A stretch of 64,000 nt of DNA from positions 882,501-946,500 of the forward strand of contig NZ_OY762614.1 in assembly GCF_963666145.1 (NCBI RefSeq), read 5' to 3'. Shown piece by piece: positions 8,947 through 18,039 of this stretch. Source of the stretch: an uncultured Desulfobacter sp. Lineage in GTDB: Bacteria > Desulfobacterota > Desulfobacteria > Desulfobacterales > Desulfobacteraceae. Within the stretch, counting starts at the first letter, position 1. Each line of letters begins with the position of its first letter. Made by a program: the position numbers and the translations under genes. Below the pieces are notes generated by a model. The model had not been told where the DNA came from. It worked only from the letters and a program-made list of their open reading frames with translations, and searched no databases.

Positions 8947-9377
8947 CAACATGCCCTCCCAAGAATCTTTTCGCCGATGGCTTTGGCATAGACCTCAACC
9001 TCAGCCTCAAGCGCTTTGCGGGCCTGTTCGGTTTCTTCAGCCACCTGTGCCTTAATCTGGGCAAAGTTAGCCTGCGCTTTCTGATTGATCCGGGTGATAA
9101 TCTCCTTCTCCTGGGCAGATGCCTCCTCGATGAACACCTCTTTTTGCTTGAGGCCTTCACCCCTTGCCTGTTTCAGCCCTTCTTTATAGTCATCCATTTG
9201 CTTCTCAAGGCCAGCCGAAGCTTTTTCAACACCTGAGTTTAAGGTGCCGATCTTGGCTTTTCTTTCGAGAATGACATTTCGAATGGGTCTGTACAGAACC
9301 AGGTTGAGGAGGAATAGCAGGACAAGAAAATTGACCATCTGATATACCGCTGATATATCAGGAATCACAGTTATCAT
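8946..9377 (-). CDS. F1Fo ATP synthase subunit b'
   Basis: Second peripheral-stalk subunit, as in phototrophs and many deltaproteobacteria. The 143 aa product has one membrane helix (about residues 10-28, VNFLVLLFLLNLVLY) directly followed by RPIRNVILERKAKI and a charged helix to the end. First gene of this atp cluster, with GGAGG seven bases before the ATG. Subunits a and c are not in the window; in related bacteria they sit in a separate locus. Confidence 0.92.
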   Translation of the reverse strand: MITVIPDISAVYQMVNFLVLLFLLNLVLYRPIRNVILERKAKIGTLNSGVEKASAGLEKQMDDYKEGLKQARGEGLKQKEVFIEEASAQEKEIITRINQKAQANFAQIKAQVAEETEQARKALEAEVEVYAKAIGEKILGRAC

Positions 9378-9631
9378 AAAATTCCTCCACCAGTTAATAA
9401 TTACAAAAAATCAACTACTTATATCCTATTGGCTAAAATCGCTCGGATATAGCCTAAATGCTTAGAATGACCGAGACTTGAGTACCATCCAACACGCTTT
9501 TTGTCAACACAGAATGCAGCAATTCTAAGAATGGATTTTCTTCGATGATCCTATGGCATACAATATTGAAATTTTGCCGACAAAAATCATATTTTTTAAG
9601 GGTTTTGAATTTAATAAAAATCAGGCAGGAT

Positions 9632-10741
9632 TCAGGCGGTGTTAAATTTACGCATGCTTATATTGAGCAATATGCCAAAACCAACCATGTTGGTCACAAC
9701 CGAGGACCCACCGTAGGAAACCAGTGGCAAAGGCACACCGACCACCGGCATCAGACCCATCACCATGCCGACATTGATAAAGATCTGCCAGAATATCATA
9801 ATGGTGACGCCCATGGCCAACAGAGACCCGAACATATTCCGGCAATTGTAGGAAATGTTCAATCCCCAGAACAGCAAAAGGAAATATAGAGCCAGCAACA
9901 CGGCGCACCCCATTAGCCCCCACTCTTCCGCCAGTACGGAAAGAATAAAATCGGTATGCTGTTCAGGCAAAAAATTTAATGCGTTCTGGGTGCCATGGAG
10001 AAAGCCTTTACCGGTCAGCATACCGGAACCTATGGCAATCTTGGACTGGATGATATGGTACCCGGCCCCAAGGGGATCCCGCTCGGGATTTAAAAAGGTA
10101 AGAATTCTGTCTCTTTGATAATCCTTAAGGCCGAAAAACCAAACCAGAGGAACCAAACAGACCCCTGCCACCCCAAAAATGAACACAACTTTTTTTTCAA
10201 CTTTCACAAACAAGGTAAGACAGCCGGCAATGAGCAAAAGCAAAAGCCCTGTACCAAGATCAGGCTGAATTACGATAAGGCCAAAGGGAATAAGACACAA
10301 AATCGCAGGTTTGATCAAATGCCGGAACCCAAGACCTTCGGAACTGATACTGTCTGCGTACACCGAGGCCAGACTGATAATTAAAGAAATCTTCATCAAT
10401 TCAGATGTTTGTATCCGAACGGGACCCAGAACCAGCCAGCGCTGGGAACCGCCGCCGGTATGCCCCACAAGCCAGGTGGCAATCAACAGTCCGACGCACG
10501 CCGCATATATAAGGATATGCAGTTTGGCAAACTCTTTAAAATCGATGACAAGGCAGCCCAGCATGATGCCAAATCCGACACAAAGCCAGACAACCTGTCT
10601 TTTAAACAGAGGATGCATGGCCGCTCCGGCGTATCCGGCCGTCACCGCCGAATAGAGAATGGTCAGCCCCAGAATGCAGATCAAAAAAATCAGTAAAAGA
10701 AATCCCCAGTCAAAATTCGATATGAGACGGCGGTCAAACAT
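9632..10741 (-). CDS. rodA: Rod-shape peptidoglycan polymerase RodA (SEDS family)
   Basis: SEDS glycosyltransferase that polymerises lipid II during elongation, in complex with PBP2. The 369 aa product has about ten membrane helices and starts DWGFLLLIFLICILGL. It contains the family signature region IAIGSGMLTGKGF...NFLPEQHTDFI and the C-terminal PLVSYGGSS. It begins three bases after the PBP2 stop and is the last gene of the mre operon. Confidence 0.96.
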   Translation of the reverse strand: MFDRRLISNFDWGFLLLIFLICILGLTILYSAVTAGYAGAAMHPLFKRQVVWLCVGFGIMLGCLVIDFKEFAKLHILIYAACVGLLIATWLVGHTGGGSQRWLVLGPVRIQTSELMKISLIISLASVYADSISSEGLGFRHLIKPAILCLIPFGLIVIQPDLGTGLLLLLIAGCLTLFVKVEKKVVFIFGVAGVCLVPLVWFFGLKDYQRDRILTFLNPERDPLGAGYHIIQSKIAIGSGMLTGKGFLHGTQNALNFLPEQHTDFILSVLAEEWGLMGCAVLLALYFLLLFWGLNISYNCRNMFGSLLAMGVTIMIFWQIFINVGMVMGLMPVVGVPLPLVSYGGSSVVTNMVGFGILLNISMRKFNTA

Positions 10742-10744
10742 ATT

Positions 10745-12610
10745 TCACTCCACAGTTTCCAGGTCTTCTTTGACCTGGGCAGTTGGAATTTCAGGATCAC
10801 CAAGATAAGCGTGGATCAACTCTTTTGCGATGGGAGCGGCAGCACTTGATCCATGCTCCCCATGCTCAATGATCACGGCAATGGCTATTTTAGGATCTTG
10901 AGCCGGCGCATAACAGACAAACCAGGCATGATCCTGGAGGGTACGCCGCAACTGTTCATTGTTAAACTTTTCCCCGGCTTTGCGGGAAAAGACCTGTGCC
11001 GTGCCTGTTTTTCCGGCAATTTCAATACCGGGAATACGAATGCGCCGGGCAGTACCGCGGTTGCCGTGAACAACCTCCAAAAGCCCCTGCCGCACAATGG
11101 CCAGATTTTTTTTAGACGCCGGCAACCCGCCGATAATCTCAGGCTCAACCTCCCTTACGACCTGCCCTTTGGCATCTTGAACAGATTTGACAAGTCTTGG
11201 CCGATAAAGAGTGCCGTTATTTCCAACAGCAGAAATAAACACGGCCATCTGCAAAGGAGTCACCAGGTTAAACCCCTGGCCGATACTGATGGACAAGGTT
11301 TCACCAGCCTGCCATGGCTCATTGAACCGTTCTTTTTTCCATGCGGATGTGGGAATCAACCCAGGGCGCTCATGGGCCAGACGAATACCGGTTAATCGGC
11401 CCAAGCCGGAGCCAAACGCATACCTTGCCAGGGTATCAACCCCAAGTTTTTCGCCGGTCTGGTAAAAAAAGACATCGCAGGACTGGGCAATGGCCCCCAC
11501 AACATTTAAATTGCCGTGCCCGTATTTATTCCAGCAGTGGTACCGCCGGTTGCCAAACTTGTAAAACCCTGGACAAAAAAATGTCGAATTAAGATCAATC
11601 ACCTTTTCTTCAAGTCCTGCCAGGGCCGTGATGGTTTTGTATGTGGATGCCGGGGGATACTCCGCCTGGATAGCCTTGTTGTTCATGGGCCTGCCCGGAT
11701 CATCCATCAGCGCCCTCCATTTTTTACTGGAGATTCCCCCAATAAAATCATTCTGGTCAAAGCTGGGTGCGGATGCCATAACCAAGACATCACCGTTGGA
11801 GGGATCAAGGGCCACGACAGCTCCGTCATTTTCCCCAAGCAAGGTTTCGGCTTTCTGCTGAAGCGACAGATCCATTGTCAACTCCAAATCCTTTCCAGAA
11901 ACCGGCTCCACAGTCCTGAGTATTTTTATAACCCGGCCGTTTACATCCACTTCGACCTGGTGCCCGCCCCGCTTACCCTGCAAATCCGATTCAAAGCTTT
12001 TTTCCACCCCGTACCGACCAATGGAGTCCCCGGACCGGACATTGGGAAATTTTCCGGAAGCCAGCTCGTCCTTATTAATTTCGCCAAGATAACCGATGAG
12101 ATGGGCGGCCGTTTTCTTGTAAATGTAATTTCTGGTGGGTTCAATATCGATGTGAATCCCGGGCAGATCGAACTGGTGGGCCTCTATGACAGCAAGCAAA
12201 TCCCTTGTGATGTCCCGCTTAAGCACCAGGGGTTTATAAAATGCAGATCTGCCGGCTTTTTTTATGGTTGCCCGGAACTCGTCACAGGGATCTCCGGTCA
12301 ATTCAGACAGCCTTTCGAGGGTTGTTTCCAAAGGCTTGGCATCTTCCAAAACAATGGTCAGATCAAAGGCCGGCCGGTTGTCCACAAGAAGGTTGTGATT
12401 GCGGTCATAGATGAGCCCCCGGGAGGATTTTATACTTTTGAGCCGGACGCAATTGGTCGTCGACAATCGCCGGTACTCTTCCCCGCGGATCATCTGAAGA
12501 TAAACAAGTCTTAAAAAAAGAACGCCAAAAATAAAAACAAGGCACAAACCTGCCCCGATATATCGATGTTTGAGCCACTCCCTATCCGGATTTTTATTGA
12601 TTGCCCCCAC
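10745..12610 (-). CDS. mrdA: Penicillin-binding protein 2 (elongation transpeptidase)
   Basis: Inner-membrane DD-transpeptidase that cross-links wall material made by RodA. After one membrane helix (YIGAGLCLVFIFGVLFL) come the PBP dimerisation domain and the transpeptidase domain. The active-site SxxK is STYK, near residue 322 from the GTG start; the second motif reads SCD and the third KTGTA. A YHCW site matches the Zn-type Cys/His region of PBP2. I prefer GTG 12610: it follows the mreD stop by one base and has AGGGGG five bases upstream. An ATG at 12661 would overlap mreD by 50 bases and add 17 residues. Confidence 0.94.
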   Translation of the reverse strand: MGAINKNPDREWLKHRYIGAGLCLVFIFGVLFLRLVYLQMIRGEEYRRLSTTNCVRLKSIKSSRGLIYDRNHNLLVDNRPAFDLTIVLEDAKPLETTLERLSELTGDPCDEFRATIKKAGRSAFYKPLVLKRDITRDLLAVIEAHQFDLPGIHIDIEPTRNYIYKKTAAHLIGYLGEINKDELASGKFPNVRSGDSIGRYGVEKSFESDLQGKRGGHQVEVDVNGRVIKILRTVEPVSGKDLELTMDLSLQQKAETLLGENDGAVVALDPSNGDVLVMASAPSFDQNDFIGGISSKKWRALMDDPGRPMNNKAIQAEYPPASTYKTITALAGLEEKVIDLNSTFFCPGFYKFGNRRYHCWNKYGHGNLNVVGAIAQSCDVFFYQTGEKLGVDTLARYAFGSGLGRLTGIRLAHERPGLIPTSAWKKERFNEPWQAGETLSISIGQGFNLVTPLQMAVFISAVGNNGTLYRPRLVKSVQDAKGQVVREVEPEIIGGLPASKKNLAIVRQGLLEVVHGNRGTARRIRIPGIEIAGKTGTAQVFSRKAGEKFNNEQLRRTLQDHAWFVCYAPAQDPKIAIAVIIEHGEHGSSAAAPIAKELIHAYLGDPEIPTAQVKEDLETVE

Positions 12611-12611
12611 A

Positions 12612-13145
12612 TTACCCCCTGTATTTACGAGCCATGTGTCGGCGGGTTTGTTTTGCGGCATGTAAAAAATTCTGGTGAATGGTCTTCATACACCAGACAC
12701 CAAGGGGAATACCAACAGCAGCCCAGATAATTTGGCCAATGAAAAGGTGAAAATCCGTAGACGCGATGGCCTTGTAGCCCTGGAGCAAAAAAACACAAAA
12801 CATTACCAAGCCCTGATAAATACAGGCGGATGCAAGGCTGACGATAAAAACAAACACAGCGCTGTGTTGAAACACCAGCCGGCGCAGAAAAAAAACAATC
12901 AGATAGATGCACAGATATGCGCTGGTATGCAAAAAGAAGGGGGCTCCGGACAAGCTGTCCATGATACTGCCGATGATCACAAGCCAGAACGCCACCCAGT
13001 AGCGATGGGAAAAAAGACTTAAGTACAATACATTGACGATCATTAAATCGAAACTGTGGGAAAACCAGGACAAATTCGGGATAATAACGGTTTGGGCAAT
13101 TACCAGAATCAGTGTGGAAAAGAAAAAAAAGAAAAAGTTCATCAT
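12612..13145 (-). CDS. mreD: Rod-shape-determining membrane protein MreD
   Basis: Small polytopic membrane protein of the elongasome. The 177 aa product has five or six hydrophobic helices and starts with a Phe-rich stretch, normal for this poorly conserved family. The call rests on size, hydrophobicity and its position between mreC and mrdA. Confidence 0.9.
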   Translation of the reverse strand: MMNFFFFFFSTLILVIAQTVIIPNLSWFSHSFDLMIVNVLYLSLFSHRYWVAFWLVIIGSIMDSLSGAPFFLHTSAYLCIYLIVFFLRRLVFQHSAVFVFIVSLASACIYQGLVMFCVFLLQGYKAIASTDFHLFIGQIIWAAVGIPLGVWCMKTIHQNFLHAAKQTRRHMARKYRG

Positions 13146-13163
13146 ACCGTCAACATCCGCCTG

Positions 13164-13976
13164 TCAATCGGCATTTTTATACACCAGCACTTCTTCGAGC
13201 CTGTCAAAATCCACAGCAGTTTTTATGGTGATATCCTGGAACAGCTGGGAATGATTTTTTTTCACATCAAGCACCGTTCCGATTCTAAGCCCTTTGGGAA
13301 ATACCTGATCCAATCCTGAGGAGACAATGGTCTGGCCTGGCTGCACCTGATCTTTTCGCAGGGTATATACAAAGGAACAGGTATCTTTATTGTTACCTTT
13401 TACCATGCCGCGGACCCGGGTATCCTGAATCAGCGCATCGACCGCCGAATTGCGGTCGGTAATCAGCAGTACCTGGGAAAAATGACCGGACACTTTAATA
13501 ATCTGCCCGACGATACCTTCTGATACCAGCACAGGCAGGCCTTTGACCACGCCGTCTTTTTCGCCCTTATCGATCATCATAGTTTTAAACCAGGGGGACG
13601 GATCACGGGCAATGACCTGGGCGGCCACATAGGAGGCAGGCACGGAACTTTGGAAATTGACAAATTTCTTCAGGCGAATATTTTCAAGCTCAAGCTCTTT
13701 GCATCTATTGGCGGTGTGCTGGGCCTGGGATAACTCCCGCCTCAAAACCTGGTTCTCTTCCACGGCAAGCACACATGAAAAATAGGTCTGCCATACCGAT
13801 TCAGTAAAACCGATAATCCGGGACGCCACAAACTGAAAAGGAGATGTAAGTGTGATGGACAGTCTTTCCACCCCACCGGCCGGCAGGGTCTCCCGGCTGG
13901 ACATGGCGACCACGGTAAGTGCCACCGCAATAAAAAAGCCCACACCGACAATCATCATGATCCGCCTGGAAAACAT
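13164..13976 (-). CDS. mreC: Rod-shape-determining protein MreC
   Basis: Periplasmic scaffold linking MreB to PBP2. The 270 aa product has an N-terminal membrane helix (IMMIVGVGFFIAVALTVVAM), a coiled coil around residues 75-110 (NRCKELELENIRLKKFV), and the beta-barrel core with VIARDPSPWFKTMMIDKG and GIVGQI. It lies five bases after mreB. Confidence 0.96.
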   Translation of the reverse strand: MFSRRIMMIVGVGFFIAVALTVVAMSSRETLPAGGVERLSITLTSPFQFVASRIIGFTESVWQTYFSCVLAVEENQVLRRELSQAQHTANRCKELELENIRLKKFVNFQSSVPASYVAAQVIARDPSPWFKTMMIDKGEKDGVVKGLPVLVSEGIVGQIIKVSGHFSQVLLITDRNSAVDALIQDTRVRGMVKGNNKDTCSFVYTLRKDQVQPGQTIVSSGLDQVFPKGLRIGTVLDVKKNHSQLFQDITIKTAVDFDRLEEVLVYKNAD

Positions 13977-13981
13977 TACCC

Positions 13982-15028
13982 TTAGCTAATGACCACTTCT
14001 TTTAGAATTTCGATATTGTCAAGGGATTTGCCGCACCCCAGGGCAACTGTGGACAGTGGATCCTCGGCCACGACAATGGGAAGGCCGCATTTTTCTTTAA
14101 GAAGTTTGTCTAGATTTTTCAACAAAGCGCCGCCGCCGGTTAACACAATGCCCGAGTCCACGATATCCGCAGCCAGTTCCGGCGGGGTTTGCTCCAGGGC
14201 AATGCGAACGGTTTCAACAATGGCTTCAATCTGCTCGGAGATAGCCACCCGGACCTCTTCGGAATCAATGGCCAGAATCTTAGGAATACCGGAGACCAAA
14301 TCCCTGCCCTTGACTTCAATGGTCTCCAGATGTTCCGGATCAGGATAGGCATTACCGATGGTGGTTTTAATGATCTCCGCGGTTCTTTCGCCGATGAGCA
14401 GATTATATTTGCGTTTAATGTGCTGGCTGATCGAAGCATCCATCTTATCCCCGGCCACCCTCAAAGAACGGGTATACACAATCCCGGCAAGCGATATGAC
14501 TGCGACCTCGGTGGTGCCGCCGCCGATATCCACAACCATATTACAGGTGGGTTCCGTGATGGGAAGACCTGCGCCGATTGCCGCAGCCATGGGTTCTTCG
14601 ATAAGAAAAACCTCTCTTGCCCCGGCGGATTCCGCGCTTTCCCTGACCGCTCGTTTTTCCACCTGGGTGATGCCGGAAGGCACGGCAATGATAATCCGTG
14701 GGCGCACCAGGGTTTTTCTGTTGTTATGAACTTTACGGATAAAATGCTTGAGCATGGCTTCGGTCACTGCGAAATCGGCAATCACCCCGTCTCGCATGGG
14801 ACGGATGGCCACAATGTTTCCCGGTGTTCGCCCCAGCATGCGCTTTGCTTCCAGCCCCACCGCCAGCACTTTGTTCCTGGCCCGTTTGTCCGTCCTGACC
14901 GCCACCACTGAAGGTTCACTTAATACAATTCCTTTTCCCTTAACATACACCAGCGTATTTGCAGTGCCAAGATCAATGGCCAGATCATTGGAAAAGGCCC
15001 CAAGCAAAGTATCAGTTACAAAGTTCAT
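13982..15028 (-). CDS. mreB: Rod-shape-determining actin homologue MreB
   Basis: Membrane-associated actin-like filament protein that guides side-wall synthesis. From ATG 15028 the product is 348 aa, matching E. coli MreB at 347. Phosphate-1 motif AIDLGTANTLVY, phosphate-2 DIGGGTTEVAV and adenosine motif LTGGGALLKNLD are all intact. ATG 15028 has AGAGGAC two to three bases upstream; a frame start six codons earlier has no clear site. First gene of mreBCD-mrdA-rodA. Confidence 0.97.
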   Translation of the reverse strand: MNFVTDTLLGAFSNDLAIDLGTANTLVYVKGKGIVLSEPSVVAVRTDKRARNKVLAVGLEAKRMLGRTPGNIVAIRPMRDGVIADFAVTEAMLKHFIRKVHNNRKTLVRPRIIIAVPSGITQVEKRAVRESAESAGAREVFLIEEPMAAAIGAGLPITEPTCNMVVDIGGGTTEVAVISLAGIVYTRSLRVAGDKMDASISQHIKRKYNLLIGERTAEIIKTTIGNAYPDPEHLETIEVKGRDLVSGIPKILAIDSEEVRVAISEQIEAIVETVRIALEQTPPELAADIVDSGIVLTGGGALLKNLDKLLKEKCGLPIVVAEDPLSTVALGCGKSLDNIEILKEVVIS

Positions 15029-15063
15029 TTGTCCTCTTTCATACAAAATTGGGAGTTGTGTTT

Positions 15064-15092
15064 ATTATAGATGATGAAAAAATACTACTAAA
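15064..15092 (-). promoter_or_regulatory. Candidate sigma-70 promoter of the mre operon
   Basis: Minus strand shows a perfect TATAAT at 15064-15069, 36 bases before the mreB start codon. A weak -35 (TTTAGT, three of six matches) lies 17 bases upstream of it. Confidence 0.45.
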
Positions 15093-15140
15093 AAATAATT
15101 GCTAACAAACTTAGGTTTTTTTTACAAGAATAAAAGTGTT

Positions 15141-16244
15141 TCACACCTGCATATTTGCTCTGTATACAGGTACGATCAGATCATGAATCCTGGGCCGAAA
15201 TTTCCTTATCTCGACATTTTCCCGACTCGGATGCACCCGATTTGTCAATAGTATCGCAATCAAACCACTGTCAGGATCTATCCAGAAGGATGTACCGGTA
15301 AAGCCTAAATGTCCGATAGACCGCTTAGAAAAAAAGTGACCTGATGACGCATTCTCTTCACTTGGTGAATCAAAACCCGCCGGACGCATCGTCCCATTAT
15401 TCCTGTCGACAAAATTTCGAATGACAAAAGGATCTATGACTTTACTGGCCTTATTCTCAAGGGCGCGTAGAATCTCATAACACAGGCGATGAACACCTGC
15501 GGCAGTACCAAATAATCCTGCATGACCTTCAATGCCCCCCGCAGCCCAAGCATTTTCATCTTCCACCTCTTCAATTATCATTTTTTCGCGCCAGGGGCAA
15601 TGGGAGGTAGAAGCAAAAACAAGAGATTTTTTATGATTCACTAACCCGGGAGCGTCAGAACCCAGCGGATTAAAAAACAAATCGGAAATATTTAACGGGG
15701 CAAAAATTTTGTTATTAACAAAGGTATCCAGCCTGACCCCGGACAGGGTCTCTACCACCCAGGCCAGGAAAATAAAGCCCAGGTCACTGTAAACTTCCTT
15801 ATAACCCGGTTCGTATTCCAAGGGCTCGTCCAAGATGAGCTGCCGAAGATGCTTCCGGGCGACTGAACCTGGAACCGGGCCGGAAAGCGACTTAAAATAA
15901 GGACGGTGGGCCGGCAAGCCTGACCTGTGGCGAAGCAGCATATCTATGGTAATCTGGGCTTTGTCCGTTCCATAGGAGTCCGGCAGAACCTCTTTTAGAC
16001 GCGTCTTCGGGGATAACACCCCCGATGAAATCAGATCTGCCACAGCCAAAGCCGTGGACAGGGGCTTGGTCAGGGATGCCAGGTCAAAAATAGTTTCCAA
16101 CGTCACCGGCGTCCCAAATCGTATATCTGTGACACCAAACGCCTTGTGGTAAAGGATATGTTTTTTGTCGGCCCACAGCAGAACCCCACCAGGAAATACG
16201 CCGGTGGCCACCGCATCGGCCATGGCGTTATCAATTTTTTTCAT
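15141..16244 (-). CDS. Serine hydrolase, beta-lactamase class C / PBP4* family
   Basis: Probable serine peptidase or esterase acting on peptidoglycan stem peptides or a small ester. The SxxK nucleophile motif is SLTK, within DLASLTKPLSTALA. The second motif is YSD (YSDLGFIFLAWV), and the third is a HxG-type element, HLGFTGTSFWID. There is no signal peptide, so a cytoplasmic role is likely. The start is uncertain: ATG 16244 (367 aa) follows the upstream stop by 11 bases; an ATG at 16277 would overlap the S66 gene. Pairing with the next gene suggests muropeptide recycling, which is inference. Confidence 0.85.
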   Translation of the reverse strand: MKKIDNAMADAVATGVFPGGVLLWADKKHILYHKAFGVTDIRFGTPVTLETIFDLASLTKPLSTALAVADLISSGVLSPKTRLKEVLPDSYGTDKAQITIDMLLRHRSGLPAHRPYFKSLSGPVPGSVARKHLRQLILDEPLEYEPGYKEVYSDLGFIFLAWVVETLSGVRLDTFVNNKIFAPLNISDLFFNPLGSDAPGLVNHKKSLVFASTSHCPWREKMIIEEVEDENAWAAGGIEGHAGLFGTAAGVHRLCYEILRALENKASKVIDPFVIRNFVDRNNGTMRPAGFDSPSEENASSGHFFSKRSIGHLGFTGTSFWIDPDSGLIAILLTNRVHPSRENVEIRKFRPRIHDLIVPVYRANMQV

Positions 16245-16255
16245 CCCGGAAGGTA

Positions 16256-17185
16256 TCACTTTATGCCAAGATCCCATTGCAGGCAGGCTCGGTCTGCATC
16301 CAGCACAACCTGCGTCCCCATGGGAAGAGAGAGGTTCACCGCCCCGTGACCAACCTCCATTCCCATGCAGATGGGAATGCTTGCGTTCACAAATACCTCT
16401 TGGATGATCTGGGGGATATATTGTTCATTGTCGCAGTTCTCAAAAGACCCGGTCATAACGCCTTTTACACCGTCCAGGACACCGGCCATTTTCATCTGGG
16501 TCAACATCCTGTCAATCTTGTATGCCGGCTCCCCCACATCTTCTATAAAAAGGATACTGCCGGTAAAATCCGGCTGATATTCAGTCCCGATCATGTGAAC
16601 CAGGGTGGCCAGATTACCGCCGGAAAGCCGCCCAGCGGCACGCCCTCCCGAAAGCACCAGATCGGCAGGCAGTTCCATACGGGTAAAACTGCCTGTCACT
16701 GTTTTTGCGAAACTGTCCAAGGTCTTTTTGTCGGCCTGACCAAGGGAAACCAGATTTGGAGCGTGCAGCGCACAGATCCCGGCCCGGCTCACCAGAGAAC
16801 AGATCAAAGCGGTAGAATCTGAAAAGCCCATAAACAATTTCGGATGTTTTGCAATGATATTCCAATCCAGCAGCGGTAAAAGACGCATGGCACCGAATCC
16901 GCCCCGTGCGGCGATGATGCCTTTAACCTTTTGATCGGCAAATAGGGAATTTAACACATCCGCCCGTTGACGATCCGTGCCGGCAAGGTATCTGTAGCTG
17001 CCATTGATACCATCAGGAATGTGTACGTCAAACCCCAGGGACTTGAGACTTGCGACCCCTTTTTCAAAGGCCTGGACGTCAAACCTGGCCGATGGTGCGG
17101 CCACACCAATAACATCGTTGGGCTTTAGACCGTAAAAAACGGGCGCATCTTTTGATCTGAACAACAGATTCATTTCTTTTAACAT
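16256..17185 (-). CDS. LD-carboxypeptidase, peptidase family S66
   Basis: Serine peptidase family that trims tetrapeptides from recycled muropeptides (LdcA) or cleaves microcin C-like compounds (MccF). Seen here: DVIGVAAPS at the N-terminus, the substrate-loop region ARGGFGAMRLLPLLDW, the nucleophile Ser in GFSDSTAL, the Glu in LFIEDVGEPAYKIDRML, and the His in MEVGHGAVNLSLPMG. The full triad is present. The start is uncertain: ATG 17185 gives 309 aa, near the 304 of E. coli LdcA; a TTG at 17236 is possible. Confidence 0.9.
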   Translation of the reverse strand: MLKEMNLLFRSKDAPVFYGLKPNDVIGVAAPSARFDVQAFEKGVASLKSLGFDVHIPDGINGSYRYLAGTDRQRADVLNSLFADQKVKGIIAARGGFGAMRLLPLLDWNIIAKHPKLFMGFSDSTALICSLVSRAGICALHAPNLVSLGQADKKTLDSFAKTVTGSFTRMELPADLVLSGGRAAGRLSGGNLATLVHMIGTEYQPDFTGSILFIEDVGEPAYKIDRMLTQMKMAGVLDGVKGVMTGSFENCDNEQYIPQIIQEVFVNASIPICMGMEVGHGAVNLSLPMGTQVVLDADRACLQWDLGIK

Positions 17186-17574
17186 CCGAAAAACATAATT
17201 TTGAATCAACACCCACGGGTCGAGCCGATTTATCAAATGCTAAGGCGCTATCTTTAGTAAAACATGAAAGTAATTTAAGAACGCATCAGAACTTTCAATG
17301 GCATATTAGATGACCTTTAAATAATTTACCAATCCTTTTTCTACTCTTACAAAATCGTTTCCAATCTTTCAATTTTGTCATTAAGATCGCTGCACATAGT
17401 GCTTTCAATATTCTTTGTACCATTGCATTTAAATTTCATTCGCCTTAAAATTTTACGATACTGCCTTATTTTCAAACAGGCATAAAAAATATTCACGGCT
17501 TGCGATCATTTTGGCATTTTATATGCTTATACATGCCTATGGAAATTGAAATTCAAACCCTTTAGGAGATTAAG
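17186..17574. other. AT-rich intergenic region, no gene seen
   Basis: About 390 bases between a minus-strand and a plus-strand gene, with no open frame of substance. It holds the 5' leader of the S66 gene and, at its right end, a sigma-54-type promoter for the Nif11-like gene. No clear terminator or tRNA. Confidence 0.6.
17512..17527 (+). promoter_or_regulatory. Candidate sigma-54 promoter of the Nif11-like gene
   Basis: TGGCAT, five bases, ATGCT: GG and GC are exactly ten bases apart, as in -24/-12 elements, with one mismatch in the -12 box. It lies 47 bases before the ATG of the Nif11-like gene. Confidence 0.5.
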
Positions 17575-17844
17575 ATGACCATTCAAAATGCCATTAACTT
17601 TATCCGGCAAGGACAGCATGACAGCGATTTGAGAAACAAACTGGTAAAAGCCGACAACAGTCAAGCACGACAGGAGATCCTGGATCAAAATGATTTAACG
17701 TTTACCCCGGAAGAGTTTGAAGAAGCATATTCATTAACACTTTTTAAATGCCAGGAACAGGAAGATGCCGACGCCCTGATGGCATTCAGGATGTGGTGGA
17801 TCATGCTATATCGAAGCCCTGATACCGGTGTTACATCCCTCTAA
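17575..17844 (+). CDS. Nif11-like small protein
   Basis: The 89 aa product resembles the Nif11 family: a helix with INFIRQGQHDSDLRNKLVKA, then a variable helix, then FTPEEFEEAYSLTLF. In this family the equivalent FT-x-EE segment is the signature. Nif11 proteins are either of unknown role near nitrogen-fixation genes or leader peptides of modified natural products. No Gly-Gly cleavage site, no Cys/Ser/Thr-rich core and no maturation enzyme are seen nearby, so the leader role is doubtful; residues 60-80 have three Trp/Met-rich turns instead. ATG has AGGAG seven bases upstream. A sigma-54-type site precedes it. Confidence 0.6.
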   Translation: MTIQNAINFIRQGQHDSDLRNKLVKADNSQARQEILDQNDLTFTPEEFEEAYSLTLFKCQEQEDADALMAFRMWWIMLYRSPDTGVTSL

Positions 17845-17934
17845 CCTCTTATATGCCCCCTTTATTGCCAAAACCGTTTAAGGACAATGGATCACTTTTA
17901 TGCCTATATTTGTTATTATTTTTGCGTGATTGGC

Positions 17935-17962
17935 TTGACAATGCAATAAATTTCACCATAAA
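17935..17962 (+). promoter_or_regulatory. Candidate sigma-70 promoter for the 18040 gene
   Basis: Perfect -35 TTGACA at 17935-17940, 16-base spacer, and CATAAA (four of six) as -10. It is about 80 bases before the start codon. Confidence 0.35.
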
Positions 17963-18039
17963 AAGGGTAGCATGCAACCTTGGGGGGCTTAAATCCTGAT
18001 CCTTATTAATGCTGATTAGACACTCTATGGAGCGGATGT

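Noticed and set aside
8248..8991. 247 aa plus-strand frame
   Set aside because: Opposite atpH and atpF; low-complexity Phe-rich product, no start signal.
11516..12514. 332 aa plus-strand frame
   Set aside because: It lies wholly opposite the PBP2 gene, whose motifs are intact; the frame has no recognisable domain.
17575..17844. Ribosomal natural-product (RiPP) cluster
   Set aside because: Only a Nif11-like sequence is present; there is no Gly-Gly site, core peptide, modifying enzyme or exporter.
17940..17960. Sigma-54 site TGGCTTGACAATGC before the 18040 gene
   Set aside because: GG to GC spacing is nine, not ten; a TTGACA-type promoter explains the bases better.
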